Shown here: positions 1 to 8,145 of the stretch, in pieces
Layout: each line of letters begins with the position of its first letter
Position numbering within the stretch: the first letter of the stretch is position 1
Assembly (NCBI RefSeq): GCF_900105045.1
Contig: NZ_LT629739.1
Coordinates: forward strand, 868,001 to 932,000
Length of the DNA: 64,000 nucleotides
Source: Brevibacterium picturae
Lineage (GTDB): Bacteria > Actinomycetota > Actinomycetes > Actinomycetales > Brevibacteriaceae
Direction: 5' to 3'
Made by a program: the position numbers and the translations under genes
Notes under the pieces: model-generated
Database searches by the model: none
What the model was told of the DNA's origin: nothing
What the model saw: the letters and a program-made list of their open reading frames with translations, nothing else

Positions 1-884
1 CAGTCCTGCACGAAATCGGCAACGCGGGAGATCGAGCGGTAGTCGGCGAGCTCATCGCCCCTGGTGGGACCGTCGGTGACGATGACGACCGGCTTCGACT
101 CCTTCGCGGCCGCCCGGACGAATCGCAGCCCGGAAAGCACCGCGAGTGAGGATCCGAGCACGACGATTCCGCTCGCCTCATCGCAGATGCGATTCGCGTC
201 CTGCAGCCGTGCCGGCGGCACGGAGTCACCGAAGTACACGACGTCTGGCTTGAGCAATCCGCCGCAGCGGGGGCAATCGGTCACGACGAAGTCCGCCGTC
301 TCCTCCAGATCCACGTCACCGTCGGGCGCCGTCTCGACATCGATCGGGTCGATTCCCACGAGTTTCGCGAAGTCGGGGTTGAGCTCACTGAGTCTGGTCT
401 GGACCCAGTCGCGGTCGAACATGTGCCCCTGGTCAAGGCAGATGACGCGATCAAGGCTGCCGTGCAGGTCGATGACCGGGCTGTCGCTGCCCATCTGCCT
501 CGCCGCGGCCTGGTGGAGTCCGTCGACGTTCTGCGTGACGATTCCGGCAACGGGCAGCGCCGCGAGTCCCAGATGGCCCGCGTTCGGACGCGCTGAGCGC
601 ATGCGCGGCCAGCCCACCCAGGAGCGCGCCCAGTAGCGGGCCCGCTGATCGGGGTGGGACAGGAAGGTCTGGATCGTCATCGGCTGCCGTGGCACTGCGT
701 CGGGCCCCCGATAGTCGGGAACTCCCGAGTCCGTGCTCATCCCGGCCCCGGTCAGCACCGCCCACCCGGAGGTGTCAACTCCCACGGTCCCGTCAGCGCC
801 GGTGAGCACGTCGATGATCTCCTCATCACTGTGGCTGGCCGCGGGCCGCGTCCGGCCTCGAAGCGGATCAAAGATGACTGCCAC
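1..884 (-). CDS. Sir2-family NAD-dependent protein deacetylase (3' end beyond window)
   Basis: Sirtuin that would remove acyl groups from protein lysines using NAD+. The minus-strand frame opens at GTG 884 with GGAGG seven bases upstream and runs off the left edge. Visible class II sirtuin motifs are GAGMSTDSGVPDYRG (NAD site), TQNVDGLHQAA, the catalytic His in DLHGS, CPRCGG, LKPDVVYFGDSVP and GSSLAV. Oddity: the first zinc-binding pair, normally CLDC, reads CLDQGH, so one of four zinc cysteines is Gln. Divergent from the flavodoxin-like gene, 42 bp away. The family is certain; deacetylase activity is not, because of the lost ligand. Confidence 0.9.
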   Translation of the reverse strand, partial: MAVIFDPLRGRTRPAASHSDEEIIDVLTGADGTVGVDTSGWAVLTGAGMSTDSGVPDYRGPDAVPRQPMTIQTFLSHPDQRARYWARSWVGWPRMRSARPNAGHLGLAALPVAGIVTQNVDGLHQAAARQMGSDSPVIDLHGSLDRVICLDQGHMFDRDWVQTRLSELNPDFAKLVGIDPIDVETAPDGDVDLEETADFVVTDCPRCGGLLKPDVVYFGDSVPPARLQDANRICDEASGIVVLGSSLAVLSGLRFVRAAAKESKPVVIVTDGPTRGDELADYRSISRVADFVQD

Positions 885-914
885 GAATCCTCCCTCGTCG
901 AACTGCTGCAGGGT

Positions 915-920
915 TAGTCT
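915..920 (+). promoter_or_regulatory. -10 element TAGTCT of a leaderless transcript
   Basis: TAGTCT fits the actinobacterial TANNNT -10 and ends six bases before the ATG at 927. No Shine-Dalgarno is present, so transcription probably begins at the start codon. The -35 is not recognisable. Confidence 0.5.
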
Positions 921-926
921 GGTCCC

Positions 927-1376
927 ATGGTCAGCATATTGCTCGTTCATCATTCTCCTTCACAGGCAACGACTGAAATCGCCGAGGCGGCGCTGTCCGG
1001 GCTGCGCATGCCGGAGCTGGGCGCCGTCGACGTGACGGTCCGTCCCGCGCTGGAGGCGACGTCCGCGGACGTGCTCGCCGCCGATGGATTCGTTCTCGGC
1101 ACGACCGCGAACTTCGGCTACATCTCCGGTGCCCTCAAGCACTTCTTCGACACCACATACGACGAGGTCAGGGAGCCGACCGCCGGCCGCCCGTTCTCCT
1201 ATTGGATTCACGGAGGCTATGACACCACCGGGGCGGAGACCGCGATGAAGCAGATCACCACGGGCCTCGGCTGGAAGCTCGCCTTCGACCCTCTCATCGT
1301 CACCGGTGAGGTCACCGAGGACCACCTCGCCAGTGCGACCGAACTCGCGGCCACCGTGGCGGCTGCGGCCATGTGA
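927..1376 (+). CDS. Flavodoxin/NAD(P)H-dependent FMN reductase-like protein
   Basis: A 149-residue flavodoxin-fold protein, probably a soluble FMN-binding redox protein. It starts MVSILLVHHSPS, the usual first strand and phosphate-binding loop of flavodoxin-like reductases. It then has GFVLGTTANFGYISGALKHFFD, which matches the flavin-contact 'gsPvy...sg.lk.ffD' motif, and an SYWIHGGYDTTGAE loop. There is no signal peptide or membrane segment. Predicted to be translated from a leaderless mRNA. Its partner and substrate are unknown. Confidence 0.75.
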   Translation: MVSILLVHHSPSQATTEIAEAALSGLRMPELGAVDVTVRPALEATSADVLAADGFVLGTTANFGYISGALKHFFDTTYDEVREPTAGRPFSYWIHGGYDTTGAETAMKQITTGLGWKLAFDPLIVTGEVTEDHLASATELAATVAAAAM

Positions 1377-1438
1377 GCGCCGGGCACCACCGGCAGTCTC
1401 CGAGGTGCGCACGACGCTCATTGAGATGAACTTCGCGA

Positions 1439-1473
1439 AAGTACTTTCCAACATGGAAAGTACTTGCTAGTCT
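1439..1473 (+). promoter_or_regulatory. Palindromic operator overlapping a promoter
   Basis: A perfect inverted repeat of 12-bp arms, AAGTACTTTCCA and TGGAAAGTACTT, flanks the spacer ACA (1439-1465). Within it TTTCCA (1445-1450) lies 17 bp before TAGTCT (1468-1473), a credible -35/-10 pair. An operator covering the -35 suggests repression, most simply autorepression by the winged-helix gene at 1973. Confidence 0.7.
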
Positions 1474-1533
1474 GTAATCACTTCCACTCGGAGGACACCG
1501 CATCTCGGTGAAGACAGCAACGAAGGAGTTGTC

Positions 1534-1953
1534 ATGAGCACGCCCACTCCGCAGCAGGCAGAGGACCTTCTTTCGCAGGTCGAGTCACACCAGACTCGGG
1601 CCCGATCCGGCGATGCCTGGCCGCTGGTCACGATGCTCTTCGTCTACAGCGCAGCCGTCTCCGTGGGAATCCTCGCCGTGGGGATCATCGAGGACAATAC
1701 GACTCAGCTGATCCTCCTCGGCGCAGGAGGCGCCTGGTTGGTGCCGGCCATCATCGTCTATGTCGTCAAAGCTCTGAGCTGGAGTCGTCGTTCGACCGTC
1801 CTCCTCTGCACCTGGCTGCCGCTGATCTTCGTCGCCTTCTTCATAGCGATCATCGTCGACTCGTTCACCCCCACTTCCTGGGTGCCGTTCGCTGCCGCCG
1901 GCTTCCTCTGGGTCCTCTCCCCCATCATGGCCCTCTTCGGTCTGCGCCGCTGA
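1534..1953 (+). CDS. Small integral membrane protein
   Basis: 139 residues with a soluble N-terminus (about 35 residues) and four predicted membrane spans in two hairpins: about 36-60, 62-84, 92-110 and 115-135. The start is fixed by GAAGGAG seven bases upstream of ATG. It is 19 bp before the winged-helix regulator and shares its promoter and operator, a common layout in which the regulator controls the membrane protein. No enzymatic motif is seen; the function is unknown. Confidence 0.75.
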   Translation: MSTPTPQQAEDLLSQVESHQTRARSGDAWPLVTMLFVYSAAVSVGILAVGIIEDNTTQLILLGAGGAWLVPAIIVYVVKALSWSRRSTVLLCTWLPLIFVAFFIAIIVDSFTPTSWVPFAAAGFLWVLSPIMALFGLRR

Positions 1954-1972
1954 GAAGGGACGAGGCACCAGA

Positions 1973-2314
1973 ATGAAGAACGAATCACACGAGACGATCC
2001 CCAACCTCGGCGGCTCCCTGGCTCGGATCGAATCAGATCTGGGCAATCCCACGCGACTCGGAATCGTGGCGAGCCTGAAGAATCGGGACAGGGCCGAATT
2101 CAAACTCCTGCGCGATTCTCTCGGAGTCTCAGACTCCGTGCTCTCCCGACATATCTCCGCTCTCGAGAAGGCAGGCATGATCGAGGTCAGCAAGGGCTAC
2201 GTCGGCAAGCGGCCCCGCACCTGGGTGTCCATCACCTCAGGAGGCCGCGATCGTCTCGACGCTCACGTCCAAGCCCTGCGGGAACTCGCCGGTGGTGGAT
2301 CTGACCAGCAGTGA
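1973..2314 (+). CDS. Winged-helix transcriptional regulator (MarR/HTH_34-like)
   Basis: 113-residue DNA-binding protein. The core reads LGNPTRLGIVASL, then FKLLRDSLGVSDSVLSRHISALEKAGMIEVSK (helix-turn-helix with recognition helix around SDSVLSRHIS), then the wing GYVGKRPRTWVSITSGGRDRL. This is the compact winged-helix class often paired with a small membrane protein, as here. It is second in a two-gene operon, and the promoter carries a perfect 27-bp palindrome that is the obvious candidate binding site. The ligand is unknown. Confidence 0.85.
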   Translation: MKNESHETIPNLGGSLARIESDLGNPTRLGIVASLKNRDRAEFKLLRDSLGVSDSVLSRHISALEKAGMIEVSKGYVGKRPRTWVSITSGGRDRLDAHVQALRELAGGGSDQQ

Positions 2315-2366
2315 CCTTCCGGACTTTCCCCGATAGCATGAGGAAAACCGATGCAAGGAGGCGTCC

Positions 2367-3794
2367 ATGGCCAGCAGCAGCACAACCTCGGCGAACAGCG
2401 GGCTCGAGTTCCGCGAACTGCACGAAGTATCGGAACTCATCAGGTCCGGGCGACTGAGCTCCAGAGACGCCACGCAGGCCATGTTCGATCGGATCGCCGA
2501 GCTCGACTCCCACCTTCTGTCCTTCGTCACCCTGATGCGGGAATCGGCACTGGCCGAGGCCGATGCCCTCGATGCGCGTCTGGCTCGCGGGGACTGGCTG
2601 GGACCGCTGCACGGCGTGCCGCTGGCGATCAAGGACCTGGCCTACACCCACGACGCGCCGACGGGCGCGGGCACCACGATCCACGCCGACTTCCAACCCG
2701 ACTACGATGCCACCGTCGTCGCTCGCCTGCGGGCGGCCGGGGCGGTGATCCTCGGGAAGCTGCGTCTGACAGAGGGCGCCTTCACCGGGCATCATCCCGA
2801 TCTGCCGACCCCGGTCAACCCCTGGGAGCCGAACACCTGGTCCGGGGTCTCCTCGAGCGGCTCGGGCGTCGCCACCGCCGCGGGCCTCTGCTACGGATCG
2901 CTGGGCTCGGACACGGGCGGATCGATCCGGCTGCCCTCCTCGGCGAATGGCGTCACCGGACTCAAACCCACCTGGGGCCGGGTCTCGCGCAACGGCATCT
3001 TTCCGCTCGCGCCGAGCCTCGACCACATCGGGCCGATGACGCGCAGCGCACGCGACGCCGCCATCATCCTCGAGGCCATTGCCGGCCATGACCCCAACGA
3101 TCCGACCACGGCGCTCGAACCCGTCCCCAGCTACAGCCAGCAGCTCAGGCTCGAGCGCACACCGGTCGTCGGCTTCGACCGCGACCTGGCCGCCGAACAT
3201 TTCGATGACGACACCAATGAGATGCTCGAATCCACCATTGAGGTGCTCGTCGACCTCGGCTGGCGCGTCCTCGACGTACGCACCCCCGGGTTTCCCGAGG
3301 CGGCGCAGGAATGGACTGCCCTGTGCGGGATCGAAACCGCCGGCGTTCACACGGAGAACTATCCGTCGAGGTCGGCCGAGTACGGACCCGACCTCGCTGG
3401 CCTCATCGAGGTGGGACGCGGACTGTCGGCCGTCGACTACCACGAGCTGCTCGAATCCAGGCGGGCATTCACCGGTCGCATGCGCGCACTCATGGCCGAC
3501 ATCGATCTGCTGCTGCTCCCGGGCATCGGAGCCGCCTCACCGACGATCACGCAGATGGAGAACCTCGGCTCGGACGCCGAGTTGTTTGCCGCGGTGACGG
3601 TCCCCACGGCGCCGATCGACAACTGCGGCATGCCCTCGATCACTCTGCCTGCGGGATTCTCCGATCGCGGCACCCCGCTGGCCGCTCAGTTCGTCGCCGG
3701 AGACTTCCAGGAGGGCTTGCTGCTGGCCGCAGGGCATACGTTCCAGCAGGCCACCGATTTCCACCGGCAGCACCCTCACATCGTGGCGGTCTAG
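2367..3794 (+). CDS. Amidase signature family hydrolase
   Basis: 475-residue amidase, the usual length for the family, hydrolysing a C-N amide bond with a Ser-cisSer-Lys triad. Lys89 lies in GVPLAIKDL, the cis-Ser in the SGVSSSGSG loop (about 159-167), and the nucleophile Ser186 in GSDTGGSIR. The strong site AAGGAGG precedes the ATG. No signal peptide, so cytoplasmic. The glycine-serine loop is SSSGSG rather than SSGGSA. The substrate cannot be inferred. It is not GatA, since gatC and gatB are absent nearby. It converges on the AlkD-like gene with 7 bp between stops. Confidence 0.9.
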   Translation: MASSSTTSANSGLEFRELHEVSELIRSGRLSSRDATQAMFDRIAELDSHLLSFVTLMRESALAEADALDARLARGDWLGPLHGVPLAIKDLAYTHDAPTGAGTTIHADFQPDYDATVVARLRAAGAVILGKLRLTEGAFTGHHPDLPTPVNPWEPNTWSGVSSSGSGVATAAGLCYGSLGSDTGGSIRLPSSANGVTGLKPTWGRVSRNGIFPLAPSLDHIGPMTRSARDAAIILEAIAGHDPNDPTTALEPVPSYSQQLRLERTPVVGFDRDLAAEHFDDDTNEMLESTIEVLVDLGWRVLDVRTPGFPEAAQEWTALCGIETAGVHTENYPSRSAEYGPDLAGLIEVGRGLSAVDYHELLESRRAFTGRMRALMADIDLLLLPGIGAASPTITQMENLGSDAELFAAVTVPTAPIDNCGMPSITLPAGFSDRGTPLAAQFVAGDFQEGLLLAAGHTFQQATDFHRQHPHIVAV

Positions 3795-3801
3795 GTCGGA
3801 C

Positions 3802-4473
3802 TCATCCCGCTTGCTTGCGGTCCACGATCTCCGTGATCCAGGTCGGAGCGAAGGGCGAGGTGCAGTTCGGCGAGGTCGGATAGTCCTCGAGGACGCCGAG
3901 GCGGTTGCCGATGTCGATGGCACGTGGCCGCAGCTCTTCGTTCTCGATGCCGATATACGACAGGGTTTCGTTCATCGCCCACTGCAGGCTCTCTTCGGCG
4001 CCGAGCATCTGCGCTTCGATGATGTCGAGGAGACCTGGCTGGTCGAGGCCCTCGGGCGACTTGTTTACGCGTTCGCTGGTCAGCGCCCACCCGGCGGAGG
4101 CGATGACTGGGTCGGGGTCGTCCATCCAGGTCAGGCGCAGTGCCTCGGCATGCTTCGACTTCTTGACGATGTAGGTGACCAACCAGGCGTGGACCTTGGG
4201 TACGCGGGCCTCTCTCAACATGGCATCGAGCTGTGACGCATCGTAGCTGCGGGGACGCATGATGAGGATCGCGACGAGGCGGGCGGCGGTATCGCCGGTG
4301 TTCCACAACTCGAGTGCGAGCTCGTCGTTCCTCTTCAGTTCCTTGGTCACGGACCGCAGCTTCGTCAGATTCACCCCGTGATCGTCCCCGTGCCTCTCAT
4401 TGATCGCACGAGCCTTGGGATCGTCCATCGCCGCCAATGTCTCCATGACGCTGTCCACGTTCGCTTCAACCAT
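3802..4473 (-). CDS. AlkD-like DNA alkylation repair protein
   Basis: 223 residues, all-helical, matching the HEAT-like-repeat DNA alkylation repair family. Family members remove bulky or positively charged alkylated bases. Recognisable stretches are MRPRSYDASQLDAMLREA, VHAWLVTYIVKKSKHAEALRLTWMDDPDPVIASAGWALTSERV and ESLQWAMNETLSYIGIENEELRPRAIDIGNRLGVLEDYP. The last contains the repeat signature of the YdeN/AlkD branch. ATG 4473 lacks a ribosome site, but TAATCT sits six bases before it, indicating a leaderless message. Confidence 0.8.
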   Translation of the reverse strand: MVEANVDSVMETLAAMDDPKARAINERHGDDHGVNLTKLRSVTKELKRNDELALELWNTGDTAARLVAILIMRPRSYDASQLDAMLREARVPKVHAWLVTYIVKKSKHAEALRLTWMDDPDPVIASAGWALTSERVNKSPEGLDQPGLLDIIEAQMLGAEESLQWAMNETLSYIGIENEELRPRAIDIGNRLGVLEDYPTSPNCTSPFAPTWITEIVDRKQAG

Positions 4474-4479
4474 GGACTC

Positions 4480-4485
4480 AGATTA
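4480..4485 (-). promoter_or_regulatory. -10 element TAATCT of a leaderless transcript
   Basis: On the minus strand TAATCT is followed by six bases (GAGTCC) and the ATG of the alkylation-repair gene at 4473, so the first transcribed base would be at or next to the start codon. Confidence 0.5.
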
Positions 4486-4500
4486 CCGCGTGTGCAGTGG

Positions 4501-5640
4501 TCAGTGCTCGGAGTTCAGCCTGGCCGCCTGACGCACGAGGTGGTCACGTTCGGCCAGGTTGCTCGCCTTGGCCGCGGCCTTGGCGTAGAGCTTCGCCGCC
4601 ACATCGTCGTCTCCTGCCCGTTCTCGCAGGTGCGCTTCGACCGCGAAGTACCGGGGCAGGGAGTCATCGAGCCTGCGCAGTTCGGCCAGTCCGGCCGCCG
4701 GCCCGTCGGCTTCCCCGATCGCGACGGCACGGTTGAGGGACGCGATCGGGCTGTCGTGCAGCCTGAGCAGTTCGTCATACCATTCGACGATCTGGGGCCA
4801 GTCGGTGTCCTCGACTCGCTGTGCATCGGCGTGCAGAGCAGCAATGGCCGCCTGGACCTGGAATTCGTCGAGTTCCTCGCGGGCGAGCGCGGTCTGCAGA
4901 ATGCCGATGCCCTCGGCGATCAGGTGAGAGTCCCACCGGGACCGGTCCTGCTCGCCCAGGGTGATCAGTCCACCATCGGCGCTGAATCGGGCTTCGCGGC
5001 GGGCATGGTGGATGAGCATGAGCGCCAGCAGACCGGAGACCTCGGGATGGTCGATCGATGCTGCGAGTACCCGAGTGAGGCGGATGGCCTCTGCCGCGAG
5101 GTCGACATCTCCCGAGTAGCCCTCGTTGAAGACGAGATAGAGGACCGTGAGGACGGCGGAGATGTTTCCCGGCCGGTTGAGCCGGCGCCCGGCCAGCGTG
5201 CGCTTGGCCCGGGAGATGCGCTGAGCCATCGTCGCCTCGGGCACCAGGTAGGCCTCGGCGATCTGACGGGTCGTCAGCCCGCCGACGGCCCGCAGGGTCA
5301 GCGCCACCGCCGAGGCTGGGCTGAGGTCAGGATGGGCGCACAGGAAGTAAAGGTCGACCGTGTCATCCGCCGAGGTGGTCGCTGCGTCGGTGGTCAATGC
5401 GAAGGAATGCTCCTCCCGCGCTGACCGAGAGGACTCCGCCCGGACTCGGTCGAGGAACTTGCGCCAGGCGACTGTGATCAGCCAGCCCTGCATATCGCGG
5501 GGTTCGTTGACCGGCCACGTGCGAAACGCCTCGATCAGGGCATCCTGGACGGCATCCTCGGCGGTGGAGAAGTCTGCTCCCCTCCGCTCGAGGATGCCGA
5601 TCACGATGGGAACGGCGTTGCGCAGCTCATCGTCGTTCAT
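4501..5640 (-). CDS. ECF42-type RNA polymerase sigma factor with C-terminal TPR/DUF6596 domain
   Basis: 379 residues, about twice a minimal ECF sigma factor. Region 2 is near residues 10-75 (DFSTAEDAVQDALIEAFRTWP...GWLITVAWRKFLDRVR). Region 4 is near 105-160 (TLRAVGGLTTRQIAEAYLVPEATMAQRISRAKRTL). The remaining ~200 residues are the helical TPR-like extension typical of ECF42, with LVFNEGYSG, RARF- and NRAVAI-type motifs. ATG 5640 is chosen because the upstream 44 codons overlap the DGPF gene. It lies 10 bp after the YCII/DGPF gene, the standard ECF42 partner. There is no anti-sigma factor nearby, as known for the group. Confidence 0.9.
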   Translation of the reverse strand: MNDDELRNAVPIVIGILERRGADFSTAEDAVQDALIEAFRTWPVNEPRDMQGWLITVAWRKFLDRVRAESSRSAREEHSFALTTDAATTSADDTVDLYFLCAHPDLSPASAVALTLRAVGGLTTRQIAEAYLVPEATMAQRISRAKRTLAGRRLNRPGNISAVLTVLYLVFNEGYSGDVDLAAEAIRLTRVLAASIDHPEVSGLLALMLIHHARREARFSADGGLITLGEQDRSRWDSHLIAEGIGILQTALAREELDEFQVQAAIAALHADAQRVEDTDWPQIVEWYDELLRLHDSPIASLNRAVAIGEADGPAAGLAELRRLDDSLPRYFAVEAHLRERAGDDDVAAKLYAKAAAKASNLAERDHLVRQAARLNSEH

Positions 5641-5650
5641 GGTCACTCGT

Positions 5651-6058
5651 TCAGTCCGTCGTGTTCGGTGTGACTCCCATGAAGGGACGAAGTTCGAGCC
5701 ATTCGCGGATCGGTTCGCCTCCGGCGCCCGGTGCCGCCGAGAGTTCGCCCGCCAGTTCGAGTGCACGGTCATAGGACTCGACGTCGATGATCATTCCTCC
5801 GGCGATGAGGTCCTTGGTCTCCGCGAATGGACCATCGGTGACCGGCGGCTTTCCCTCTCCGTCGTACCGGACGAACGTGCCCTCTGGGGACAGTGCCTCC
5901 GAGCCGATGTATTCGCCCGTCTCCTTCAGCCTGTCGACGAAAGCGTTCATGTAGTTCATGTGCGCGTCGACTTCGTCCGGCGTCCACTCCTCCATCGGGG
6001 TGTACTGCATGTACTCGGGGGCCATTGTGTAGTGCTTGAGCATCAGGTACTTGGCCAT
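5651..6058 (-). CDS. YCII-related (DGPF-domain) protein, ECF42 partner
   Basis: 135-residue ferredoxin-fold protein with the hallmark VTDGPFAETKD near residue 75 and a YMLLKHY-type first strand. DGPF proteins are encoded beside ECF42 sigma factors and are their usual targets; the molecular role is unsettled. First gene of a two-gene operon, preceded by AGGAGACAATC and by an ECF42-type promoter at 6110-6136, which suggests that the sigma factor drives its own operon. Confidence 0.9.
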   Translation of the reverse strand: MAKYLMLKHYTMAPEYMQYTPMEEWTPDEVDAHMNYMNAFVDRLKETGEYIGSEALSPEGTFVRYDGEGKPPVTDGPFAETKDLIAGGMIIDVESYDRALELAGELSAAPGAGGEPIREWLELRPFMGVTPNTTD

Positions 6059-6109
6059 GATTGTCTCCTCTGATCAATTGCTCGTCGCGAACTTCGCTGA
6101 CATCCCTGG

Positions 6110-6136
6110 GACGAAGCCACATGCGCATTCTCGACA
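6110..6136 (-). promoter_or_regulatory. ECF42-type promoter TGTCGA-N17-CGTC
   Basis: On the minus strand TGTCGA (6136-6131), a 17-bp spacer and CGTC (6113-6110) precede the DGPF-sigma operon. This matches the described ECF42 promoter (-35 TGTCGA, -10 CGA/TC). The second ECF42 module at 10883 has the same architecture and spacing. Confidence 0.75.
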
Positions 6137-6302
6137 TCGGCGGCGAGATATCTTTCGATTCTTCCACGAATGGGCGGCAGATATGCGATGTAACCGACCT
6201 GGAACACGAGTCCCCGAATGCGAACACAGGAGGGCCCACCTCGGCGAATTCCGTTGACAGAGTTGTCGTATACACACCACCTCACGTCATCAGGAGTCCA
6301 CC

Positions 6303-6926
6303 ATGAAGACCACGAAGATCATTCGGTCCATCACCGTCGCCGGCGCCTTCGCCACAGCCCTGTCTCTTTCGGCCTGCGATATGAACATCTCCTTCGGTCC
6401 TCCCGATCAGGATCAGACCCAAGCGCAGCAGGGAGAGGACGGTTCGGCCGATCCTGATGATTCGCGAACAGACGAGACGCGAACCGAGCAGGCTCCCGAT
6501 TCCTCCTCGAGTCAAGGCTCGAACGACGGCACGAGCTCTGGCTACGGCACCTCGTCCTCCGATTCTGGATCGTCGACCTCAACGGGCTCCTCGTCCTCGG
6601 GAACGTCCACCTCGGCGGGACAGGGATCATCGAGTTCAAGCGGTGAGAACACCGGCGCCGGCGAACCCGGGTTCGAAATCGACGAACACGGCAATGGTGA
6701 GATTCCCGCCGCCATGCTCGAGGAGGACATCCGGGATGCGTACTCGAAGCAGGGGACGACGGTCGACGAGGTCGAATGCCTCAACGACCTGATGATCATT
6801 TCGGAGCAGGGCTCCGCCTCGTGCAATGTCACCGCATACGGCGAGAAGCGCTACGGCACGGTCAAGGTTACATCGGTCACGGGCGCGAACGTCCGCTACA
6901 AACTCGACTTTCCGAGCTTCAGCTGA
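6303..6926 (+). CDS. Secreted lipoprotein with Ser-rich linker and C-terminal DUF4333 domain
   Basis: 207 residues. The N-terminal lipoprotein signal MKTTKIIRSITVAGAFATAL ends in the lipobox LSAC (Cys about residue 25), so it should be anchored outside the membrane. Residues about 40-120 are a low-complexity Ser/Gly/Thr/Asp spacer. The C-terminus (about 135-207) reads AAMLEEDIRDAYSKQGTTVDEVECLNDL...ASCNVTAYGEKRYGTVKVTSV, a DUF4333 domain with its two conserved cysteines. The start has AGGAG seven bases upstream. DUF4333 has no established function; a surface role is likely. Confidence 0.85.
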   Translation: MKTTKIIRSITVAGAFATALSLSACDMNISFGPPDQDQTQAQQGEDGSADPDDSRTDETRTEQAPDSSSSQGSNDGTSSGYGTSSSDSGSSTSTGSSSSGTSTSAGQGSSSSSGENTGAGEPGFEIDEHGNGEIPAAMLEEDIRDAYSKQGTTVDEVECLNDLMIISEQGSASCNVTAYGEKRYGTVKVTSVTGANVRYKLDFPSFS

Positions 6927-6961
6927 GCGACCGCGCCGACTCGACACCGGGTCGATACCGG

Positions 6962-6987
6962 GGAACATCTCGCGTCCGCCCAGCGTT
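6962..6987 (+). promoter_or_regulatory. SigR/SigH-like promoter GGAACA-N17-GTT
   Basis: GGAACA (6962-6967) and CGTT (6984-6987) are separated by 16 bp, matching the thiol-stress sigma SigR/SigH consensus GGAAYA-N16-17-CGTT. It lies about 60 bp upstream of the quinone oxidoreductase start. Confidence 0.5.
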
Positions 6988-7049
6988 ATGGCAGGTAAAC
7001 CCCTTCACCCGTCGTGCATCTGCCAAAGAGATCAGCGAGGAGCATTCCC

Positions 7050-8009
7050 ATGACGCGCAGAGTCCAGTACACACAGAACGGCGATATCGACCAGCTTCAT
7101 ATCGCCGAGGCGGAATCCCCTGCCGTTGGCCCCGGTCAGGTCCGCATCGCAGTCCGCTATGCCGGACTCAACCCGGTCGATCTCGCCGTCGTCGGCGGTG
7201 CCTTCGGGGAAGCCACCGGCCCCAAAGGCAACGGTGCCGACTTCTCGGGCGTCGTCGACAGCGTCGGTGACGGTGTCACAGACTTCTCCCCCGGAGACCT
7301 GGTCTTCGGGGGACGGCCGCATCGCACGCAGACGACGCACCTGCTCATCCGGGACCCGGACGAACGCCTCGACACGATTCCTCCAGGCCTCAGCACCGAG
7401 GTCGCCGGAGGCCTGTACATCACAGGGCGCACCGCGGTCGCCGGCATTCGCGCCCTGTCCATCACCGAAGGTGAAACCGTCCTCGTCACCGGAGCCTCTG
7501 GCGGAGTCGGGATCATCGCCGCCCAGCTGGCAGCCAACCTCGGCGCGCGAGTCATCGGCACAGCCAGTGAGGCCAACCATGCCCTGCTGCGCAGTCTGGG
7601 CATCGAATCCATCACCTACGGAGAGGGTCTGGAAGCCCGCCTGCGCGAGGTCGCCCCAGAGGGCATCGATGCCGCGTTCACGACCCAGGGCGAAGACGAG
7701 CTCGCCCGCCTCCTGAACTTCGACATTCCGGCCGAGCGCATCAATTCGATCGGCGCGGGCCCGCAGGTCGCCGACACATACGGGGTACGCATCGACGGTG
7801 AAGCGGCAGCCGGCCGCGGTGACCTCGCCTGGCTGGCCAAAGCGATCGCCTACGGCCATGTGCATGTGCCCGTCGCACGGGTCTTTGCGCTCGACGAAGT
7901 CCAGAACGCCTACCGGTTCCTCCGAGACTCGCACCCTGCCGGCAAGGTCGTCCTCCGCCTCGACGCTGCTCCCCTCAACGAGGAGCAGCGCAGGTTCCTC
8001 GGCCACTGA
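7050..8009 (+). CDS. Zinc-independent NADPH:quinone oxidoreductase (MDR family)
   Basis: 319-residue medium-chain reductase that would transfer hydride from NADPH to quinones or enones. The GroES-like N-terminal domain has RYAGLNPVDLAV and GADFSGVVDSVGDGV...GDLVFG. The Rossmann half has GETVLVTGASGGVGIIAAQLAANLGARVIGTAS (GASGGVG nucleotide loop). The C-terminus ends NAYRFLRDSHPAGKVVL. There are no structural zinc cysteines. ATG 7050 is preferred over the upstream ATG at 7014 because GCGAGGAG precedes it. The SigR/SigH-like promoter suggests induction by disulfide or electrophile stress. Confidence 0.88.
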   Translation: MTRRVQYTQNGDIDQLHIAEAESPAVGPGQVRIAVRYAGLNPVDLAVVGGAFGEATGPKGNGADFSGVVDSVGDGVTDFSPGDLVFGGRPHRTQTTHLLIRDPDERLDTIPPGLSTEVAGGLYITGRTAVAGIRALSITEGETVLVTGASGGVGIIAAQLAANLGARVIGTASEANHALLRSLGIESITYGEGLEARLREVAPEGIDAAFTTQGEDELARLLNFDIPAERINSIGAGPQVADTYGVRIDGEAAAGRGDLAWLAKAIAYGHVHVPVARVFALDEVQNAYRFLRDSHPAGKVVLRLDAAPLNEEQRRFLGH

Positions 8010-8013
8010 GCCT

Positions 8014-8073
8014 CAGGAATATCGGGGCCGGGCGACGGGCGGTCAGGAATATCGGGACCGGGCTGATGCGTTC
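8014..8073 (+). promoter_or_regulatory. Direct repeat carrying a SigR/SigH-like promoter
   Basis: The 21-bp unit TCAGGAATATCGGGNCCGGGC occurs twice, at 8014-8034 and 8044-8064, 30 bp apart. The second copy supplies GGAATA (8047-8052), followed after 17 bp by CGTT (8070-8073), a SigR/SigH-type promoter for the DJ-1/PfpI gene. The first copy has no matching -10. Confidence 0.5.
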
Positions 8074-8145
8074 TCCGTTATGACACCGATGAACAGCACT
8101 CCGTGCTGACGAGTCGGATCCGACAACTGCTAAGGAGCAAGCATC

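Noticed and set aside
2232-3443. Long open frame antisense to the amidase
   Set aside because: High GC gives long open frames opposite real genes. The plus-strand amidase has motifs and a ribosome site; the antisense protein has neither.
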